Of a DNA stretch of 11,053 nucleotides, positions 6,601-11,053 are shown in pieces. Under the pieces are notes generated by a model. It did not search any database. It worked only from the letters and a program-made list of their open reading frames with translations, and was not told the DNA's origin. Made by a program: the position numbers and the translations under genes. Position 1 is the first letter of the stretch. Every line of letters begins with the position of its first letter. Source of the stretch: Caldisericaceae bacterium (lineage in GTDB: Bacteria; Calditrichota; Calditrichia; Calditrichales; Calditrichaceae); NCBI GenBank assembly GCA_021160885.1, contig JAGHBR010000012.1, forward strand, positions 1-11,053, read 5' to 3'.

Positions 6601-6672
6601 TGTCATTCCCGCACAGGCGGGAATCTATAAGTTATTGTAAATATTAGGTTCCGCATCGAGTGCAGAATGACA
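6601..6672. repeat. TGTCATTC...GAATGACA double-hairpin repeat (REP/MITE-like)
   Basis: Perfect 8-bp inverted ends (TGTCATTC at 6601-6608, GAATGACA at 6665-6672) bound a 72-bp element. Its left half is a hairpin with an 8-bp stem and 4-nt loop: ATTCCCGC (6605-6612), ACAG, GCGGGAAT (6617-6624). Its right half is a second hairpin: TTCCGCA (6649-6655), TCGAG, TGCAGAA (6661-6667), with one mismatch. The left part fits the ATTCCC-N8-GGGAAT pattern of widely dispersed short repeats (for example dRS3 of Neisseria), whose translation gives the familiar VIPAQAGI. It has no coding capacity, so any movement would need a transposase from elsewhere. Confidence 0.75.
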
Positions 6673-6735
6673 GGTTTAGAGAATCCCTTTTTTTAAAATG
6701 TTTCTTATTTTGCAGTTTATTAGCAGTTTATCGCA

Positions 6736-9700
6736 TCATCTCAGTAAAACCATTTTCTTCATAATCGACACCTGACCAGCCCGCAATTGATAAAAATAGA
6801 TTCCCGAAGCGACCGCTTCTCCAGTGGCATTGGTACCATCCCATTCAAATTTGTGGAAACCTGCTGGCAGATGCCCATCAAATAAAACGCGGATTTCTTT
6901 GCCCAATACATCATAAACGCGAACCGATATCCTATCTTTAGAACCGGTTTCGGGAACACCTATTTTTATGGTTGTCGTTGGATTGAACGGATTGGGGAAA
7001 TTCTGAGCCAGGCTGTATTGCAACGGAATGATCGATGGTTTAAAATTCTGGTCGTTGCTGACATAAAGTCTAAAGTGGTAAATATTCGTTTCCGGGGTAA
7101 AGACGTAATCATTTTTCTCCCATAATTTAATCATTGTCTCATGGTCCAGATCAACAAGATAGGCAAATAAATCCTTATTTTGCCCGGCAAGTTGTTGCCA
7201 GCTTAAACGATGTTCCTTTTCAATGGCGCTGGTTGTAACGGTTAAATCCCAATAGGCATAAGTTTTATTATCATCGAACCATGGTTTTAACAACCGACAA
7301 TAGCTTTGCTCTCCTTCTGTAACTGCAAGTGAAGTAAATTCATTAAAAACAGGCGGCTCTAAAATTGGTTTAGAGGGAAGATTACTAAGTCCTACCATGG
7401 TAAAATCATCTTTTAATTTTTCGCTTTGCAACGAAAAATTGAGCAACCAGTCATTGTGGTTGTTTGCTATTTTAGCCAGTTTGGCAGTTGAGGATGTTAT
7501 ACCTGTCAATTCAAAAGGAAATTCGGGCGTGTTATCCACAAACACAGAAACTTCTGTATTGGCATAAAGCCAGTACCCGACCCATGGTTTAGCATAAGTA
7601 GTAGAATCAAACAGTTCGACATGATATCCAATAAATTCATCACTCTGTTCAAACCAGAAGGCTGCTGGTTGAATCAAACTATCGGAAATAGCCTGATTGA
7701 TATTTAGCTGTGAGGCGGAATTGCCTTGCGCAAATCTCATGTTTATCCATCGTTTGTAGTAAGGCCAGGGTAAACCGATTTGATTCCAGCCCTTTTTCAA
7801 ATTTATTTTTAAAGATGTTTGTTGCTCCGCTGTAGCAATGTGTAACGTATTAAGATCAAACGTAATGTTCCTTAAGGGCATCAGCCAAAAAGCCCAACCA
7901 GGCTCGATCGTTTCATCCCTCGTAATCGGGAAGTATTTTTTCTCATTGGCATCCCACCTGTACAAAACAGCCGCAGAATCTGCATACTCAAAAGCTGCCC
8001 AATTTAATTCTTGCTGTCTGGGATAGGAAATCATGTGCCATCTGAAACGGGCAAAACTTTTTTGTGAGGCTTTTATTCTAAAAGGAATCTCTGTTTTGGC
8101 TTCTACCTGTTGACCAGCAACTAAAATTTTACTGGCCGTTAGAATAAATTTGTAATCACCATCTAAAAGCGGGTAAAAAGCAAAATTCCGGATTCCACTG
8201 GTGTCAATCTGTTCCAGCGGTTCGGGCTGGCCTTCTTTAAAAAGCTGACCTGAAAAATGATACGTTTTGCTGGCATCCGTTAACTTGTTTTGTGTTGAAT
8301 CAAAAACCGTAACAATGATATTAATAGCAGATTGCTTACTTAGCGGGCCGCCTAATGGAAAGGCCTTTATTACCGGAATGATTGAAACGGGATGAGTTAA
8401 ATCGAGAACTTGAATCACATATTTCAAGCTATCAATGCCGCCATGTTGGTCATCAAACAGCAAGCGGACCAAATGCTTTCCGGTATCGGACAGCGCCGGC
8501 GTACCTGTCAATTCACCATTTGATGTAAGTTTTAGCCAATCCGGCAGAAGTACTGATTGGGTTAAAACCGAATCACCATCCAAATCGAAGAATTGTGGTT
8601 TAAACCGATACAAACTATCGACAAAAGCTACCGTAAGCGGTTCGTTTAAAAGTACAGGCTTGGAATTTAAGCCTGTGCCCCGAACTGCTAATACATATCT
8701 GCCGAATAATAAATGCGGGTCGTTGCAAACAATTACCAGACTATCTAAAAAAGTACCTCTATGCGGCGGTTTAAACCAAAGTTTTAACGGAATACTATCC
8801 TGTGGCGCTACGGTAAAATTGTCCTGCATTTCCAGGTTAAATATAGAGTCAAATCTGGCCTTTTTGAAAACCAGACTATCAACATTTAATTCAACAAATC
8901 CCCGGTTTTTAATGAACAAAGTTGTTGAGTCCAGGCCCGTAGCAAATGCTTTTAAATCTTTTTTAATTAACTTGGCATCAATTCTTGGTTGTAGGCTGGG
9001 CGTGGCCAGCGGTGTATTGCCTAAGGTTCCCTGATTAATCCTGCCGCCATTTGGTTGCGGTTCTAGATCAAAAGGATCATTTGGGTCCCCGGCATCGATC
9101 GTTGGGGACATGGGATCAAGCTGAAACTGTTCGTTCTCAAGATTCTCTAAAAACAACGGGGGCAATTTGGAAATGTGCTGGGCAAAAACGCGGGTTCCAA
9201 TATTATCTACTGTAGAATAGTCAATAAAAATCTTGGCGCTATCGGCCGCAGTAACAGGGCCCAAGTTATGCCAGATAATGGCATTTTTAATCCTTAAATC
9301 AGTTGACACTCCGCTAGCTAAAACACTAAAATCCTTGGCATGTAAAATATCAATATTCTTAATAAAACCATTGACCATGCCACCACTTTGAATTCCTCCG
9401 AACACGCTGTCGATCAGAATATTTTCCATCCAAAAATCAAGTTGTTCAACCTGCATGGCAGTTTCACAACCAACAATGCCTCCCAGATGTATTTTGATTG
9501 GGCGTTCATTAGCCAACAGGCCGATTTTAGCGCCATGAATCGAAAACCATTCAAAATATGCCGTATCCGGATTCTGGTAAAGCCGAATCCCTCTCCATAT
9601 AGAATCTCTCTCAAAAAAGTTTACCATTTCTTCATCATTGTTACCTCTAATGGATAGCGTCCCATAAACTTCCATCCCTGTATTTTCCCTAAATGCCAAT

Positions 9701-11053
9701 TGTACACCATTTAAAATTATCAGGGAATCTACTCGAGGAACAAATAAATCGCCGATTACCATGTACGGTAATGTTGTGTCAGCTAAAACGCCCGTTACAT
9801 TTCCACTGATTTCCCGGTAAATTTGTACGCGTACAGGATCGGAAATTTCGGAAAATTGCCCATCATTGTACACTGCCCGGACTCGATACCAGTAATCCTC
9901 AAAGGACCAGACATCATGATCGATAAAGATTGTATCATTAACATCAATGATTTCCACCCGGTCTTCGAAATAAGGATCTCTGCTCTTTTCTAATTCATAA
10001 AAATTAAGAGTACCAAATTCTTCAGGGAAAGAGGTCCACGAAAGTTGTACCCTGGATTTTTGCACAGAATCAACCGTGATCATGGGCATCCATGACATGC
10101 TTTTTTGCCAGAAATTTAAACGGCCCGCAAAACGGTCTACTAAGGCTATTTCAGGTAAACCGTCGGCTTCGTAATCCACTGTAAAAAATTGATCAAAGGA
10201 TTGAAAAAGCTCTGTTTGGAAAACTGGTATTTCAGAAAAGATTAATTCATTGGGGTTAACAGTCGCATTCTGGAAAATAAACAGACTGTCAGATTTTAAG
10301 AACCCAATATCTAAAACTTTGTTGTAATCATAAAAAGGATCGCCGCCAAAATCGTCGATTGCCATAAAAGTTTCAAATTGATTAATATTATTAAAATAGA
10401 ACAGAGTCCGAATAAAATTCGTTTCATCAAAATACTGTTGCAGATAAGAGATTGCCTCTACATTTTGGCTGCCAAGACAAACAATTTCCAGCGGTGGATT
10501 ATTATCCAAATCAGCGAGTGTAAAATCAGAGTAATCACTAATCGCCAATGTATCCAATGAATAGGAACCAGTCAGACCAAATTGTGGATCCCCCAGGCGC
10601 GACAATATCGCCCCATTGTCAAGAAATACCAGATCAGAGACTAAATCCCCATCAATATCACCGATTTGGACTTTAGAAACGTTTGGGACATTGGAAAATA
10701 AAACGGTGTGATTGGTTGGATCGATCAAATTTTCTGTAATGTTTTTAATGACGGAAATATCATTATTTAAAATCAATAAATCAGTTTCGCTGTTATTATC
10801 TTCATTGTAGGGGATGACATCTTTAATATTTTCATTGTTAAAAGTCCCTTCGCCAACATAAAAATTAATATCGGTGACCTGGGAGGAATTAATTAACAGA
10901 AGTAACTGAGTGTCATCAAATAAGAGCAGATCTGGTAAAGGGTCATGATTAATGTCTACCGTTTTCAATTGCTTTTTAATATTAAAATTAATATTAATAC
11001 CCGTGATATAAATTTTCTTGAGGATTCGATTGTCTGAATTTTGTGACATTAAA
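6736..11053 (-). CDS. Giant multidomain surface/secreted protein with C-terminal T9SS type A sorting domain, N-terminus beyond the window
   Basis: From the ATG at 11049 there are 1437 codons, but the frame is still open at the window edge and no signal peptide is seen. The true start is therefore probably outside. Residue numbers count from that ATG. Residues 1-315 hold FG-GAP/VCBS-like calcium loops (DINHDPLPD 32-40, DIDGDLVSD 131-139, DLDNNPPLE 180-188, DYEADGLPE 292-300). A fibronectin type III-like domain lies at about 325-412, a parallel beta-helix-like region at about 415-680, an ASH-like domain at about 690-795, and an Ig/cadherin-like domain with DLDGDS at about 797-885. A Trp-rich duplicated module follows (about 1000-1175), then a beta-rich linker. 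Residues 1346-1437 are a type A por-secretion sorting domain, with AQNFPNPFNPTTT (1348-1360), VRVYDVLGKEI, and GIYFYQLRAG before a basic end. By family knowledge such domains direct export by the type IX system and are then cleaved. No enzymatic domain is evident, so binding or a structural surface role is inferred. No clear terminator follows it. Confidence 0.92.
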   Translation of the reverse strand, partial: LMSQNSDNRILKKIYITGININFNIKKQLKTVDINHDPLPDLLLFDDTQLLLLINSSQVTDINFYVGEGTFNNENIKDVIPYNEDNNSETDLLILNNDISVIKNITENLIDPTNHTVLFSNVPNVSKVQIGDIDGDLVSDLVFLDNGAILSRLGDPQFGLTGSYSLDTLAISDYSDFTLADLDNNPPLEIVCLGSQNVEAISYLQQYFDETNFIRTLFYFNNINQFETFMAIDDFGGDPFYDYNKVLDIGFLKSDSLFIFQNATVNPNELIFSEIPVFQTELFQSFDQFFTVDYEADGLPEIALVDRFAGRLNFWQKSMSWMPMITVDSVQKSRVQLSWTSFPEEFGTLNFYELEKSRDPYFEDRVEIIDVNDTIFIDHDVWSFEDYWYRVRAVYNDGQFSEISDPVRVQIYREISGNVTGVLADTTLPYMVIGDLFVPRVDSLIILNGVQLAFRENTGMEVYGTLSIRGNNDEEMVNFFERDSIWRGIRLYQNPDTAYFEWFSIHGAKIGLLANERPIKIHLGGIVGCETAMQVEQLDFWMENILIDSVFGGIQSGGMVNGFIKNIDILHAKDFSVLASGVSTDLRIKNAIIWHNLGPVTAADSAKIFIDYSTVDNIGTRVFAQHISKLPPLFLENLENEQFQLDPMSPTIDAGDPNDPFDLEPQPNGGRINQGTLGNTPLATPSLQPRIDAKLIKKDLKAFATGLDSTTLFIKNRGFVELNVDSLVFKKARFDSIFNLEMQDNFTVAPQDSIPLKLWFKPPHRGTFLDSLVIVCNDPHLLFGRYVLAVRGTGLNSKPVLLNEPLTVAFVDSLYRFKPQFFDLDGDSVLTQSVLLPDWLKLTSNGELTGTPALSDTGKHLVRLLFDDQHGGIDSLKYVIQVLDLTHPVSIIPVIKAFPLGGPLSKQSAINIIVTVFDSTQNKLTDASKTYHFSGQLFKEGQPEPLEQIDTSGIRNFAFYPLLDGDYKFILTASKILVAGQQVEAKTEIPFRIKASQKSFARFRWHMISYPRQQELNWAAFEYADSAAVLYRWDANEKKYFPITRDETIEPGWAFWLMPLRNITFDLNTLHIATAEQQTSLKINLKKGWNQIGLPWPYYKRWINMRFAQGNSASQLNINQAISDSLIQPAAFWFEQSDEFIGYHVELFDSTTYAKPWVGYWLYANTEVSVFVDNTPEFPFELTGITSSTAKLAKIANNHNDWLLNFSLQSEKLKDDFTMVGLSNLPSKPILEPPVFNEFTSLAVTEGEQSYCRLLKPWFDDNKTYAYWDLTVTTSAIEKEHRLSWQQLAGQNKDLFAYLVDLDHETMIKLWEKNDYVFTPETNIYHFRLYVSNDQNFKPSIIPLQYSLAQNFPNPFNPTTTIKIGVPETGSKDRISVRVYDVLGKEIRVLFDGHLPAGFHKFEWDGTNATGEAVASGIYFYQLRAGQVSIMKKMVLLR

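Larger units (their letters stand above)
6310..6735. other. Intergenic region between the giant T9SS-type gene and the GNAT gene
   Basis: These 426 bases hold no gene I can support. From the GNAT side: a GGGAAAAC direct repeat at its ribosome site, an AT-rich palindrome AAAAATTT-AC-AAATTTTT (6371-6388), then about 200 bases of AT-rich unknown sequence. The 72-bp repeat at 6601-6672 follows, then a short direct repeat GCAGTTTAT (6712-6720 and 6723-6731) beside the stop of the giant gene. A plus-strand ORF (GTG 6395 to 6640, 81 codons) exists, but it has no Shine-Dalgarno and no recognisable domain, and its C-terminus is just the repeat read through as VIPAQAGI. No clear terminator for the giant gene is seen. 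Confidence 0.6.

Noticed and set aside
6395..6640. Plus-strand 81-codon ORF in the intergenic gap
   Set aside because: GTG start without Shine-Dalgarno, no recognised domain, and its C-terminus (VIPAQAGI) is only the dispersed repeat read through. A real small gene is not excluded but lacks support.
8435..9034. Plus-strand ORF of 199 codons
   Set aside because: Opposite the giant gene's ASH-like and Ig-like domains. Low-complexity Ser/Lys-rich composition typical of an antisense shadow.
1..11053. CRISPR array, tRNA/rRNA, prophage, toxin-antitoxin or defence system
   Set aside because: No regularly spaced repeats, no tRNA-like cloverleaf, no integrase, transposase or nuclease genes seen on either strand.

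Overview
The window (about 40% GC) looks like a chromosomal segment from the FCB group, most likely Calditrichota (Caldithrix-like). That placement is inferred from two signs. One is a very large secreted-type protein ending in a type A por-secretion (T9SS) sorting domain of the 'AQNFPNPFNPTT' kind. The other is a short primary-type sigma factor that lacks region 1.1 and resembles those of Bacteroidota. No search was possible, so the taxon is not proven. Every credible gene is on the minus strand, so the window reads biologically from right to left.

Reading along transcription: (1) 11053-6736 is one huge surface or secreted multidomain protein: FG-GAP/VCBS-like calcium motifs, fibronectin type III, beta-helix, ASH-like and Ig-like domains, a duplicated Trp-rich module, then the T9SS domain. 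Its N-terminus lies beyond the window edge. (2) 6735-6310 is a 426-base gap holding a 72-bp double-hairpin dispersed repeat and no convincing gene. (3) 6309-5407 encodes a tandem-GNAT acetyltransferase. A second, degenerate repeat of the same general type follows it and seems to supply its terminator. (4) 5188-1836 is a four-gene cluster: patatin-like phospholipase, deoB (4-bp overlap), a 100-residue helical protein (18-bp gap), then a primary-type sigma factor (90-bp gap with an AT-rich palindrome). A strong intrinsic terminator at 1811-1782 closes it. (5) 1715 to the left edge is a pair of envelope genes: a membrane-anchored M23 peptidase and, 28 bp downstream, a secreted CapA-family protein cut by the window edge. 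A terminator-like hairpin sits inside the CapA signal-peptide codons.

The content is mostly housekeeping and envelope functions: nucleoside salvage, transcription initiation, lipid hydrolysis and cell-wall remodelling. I see no defence system, CRISPR array, prophage, RNA gene or insertion sequence with a transposase. The least ordinary features are the paired double-hairpin repeats that bracket the GNAT gene, the hairpin inside the CapA start, the sigma-factor residue changes, and the architecture of the giant T9SS-type protein.
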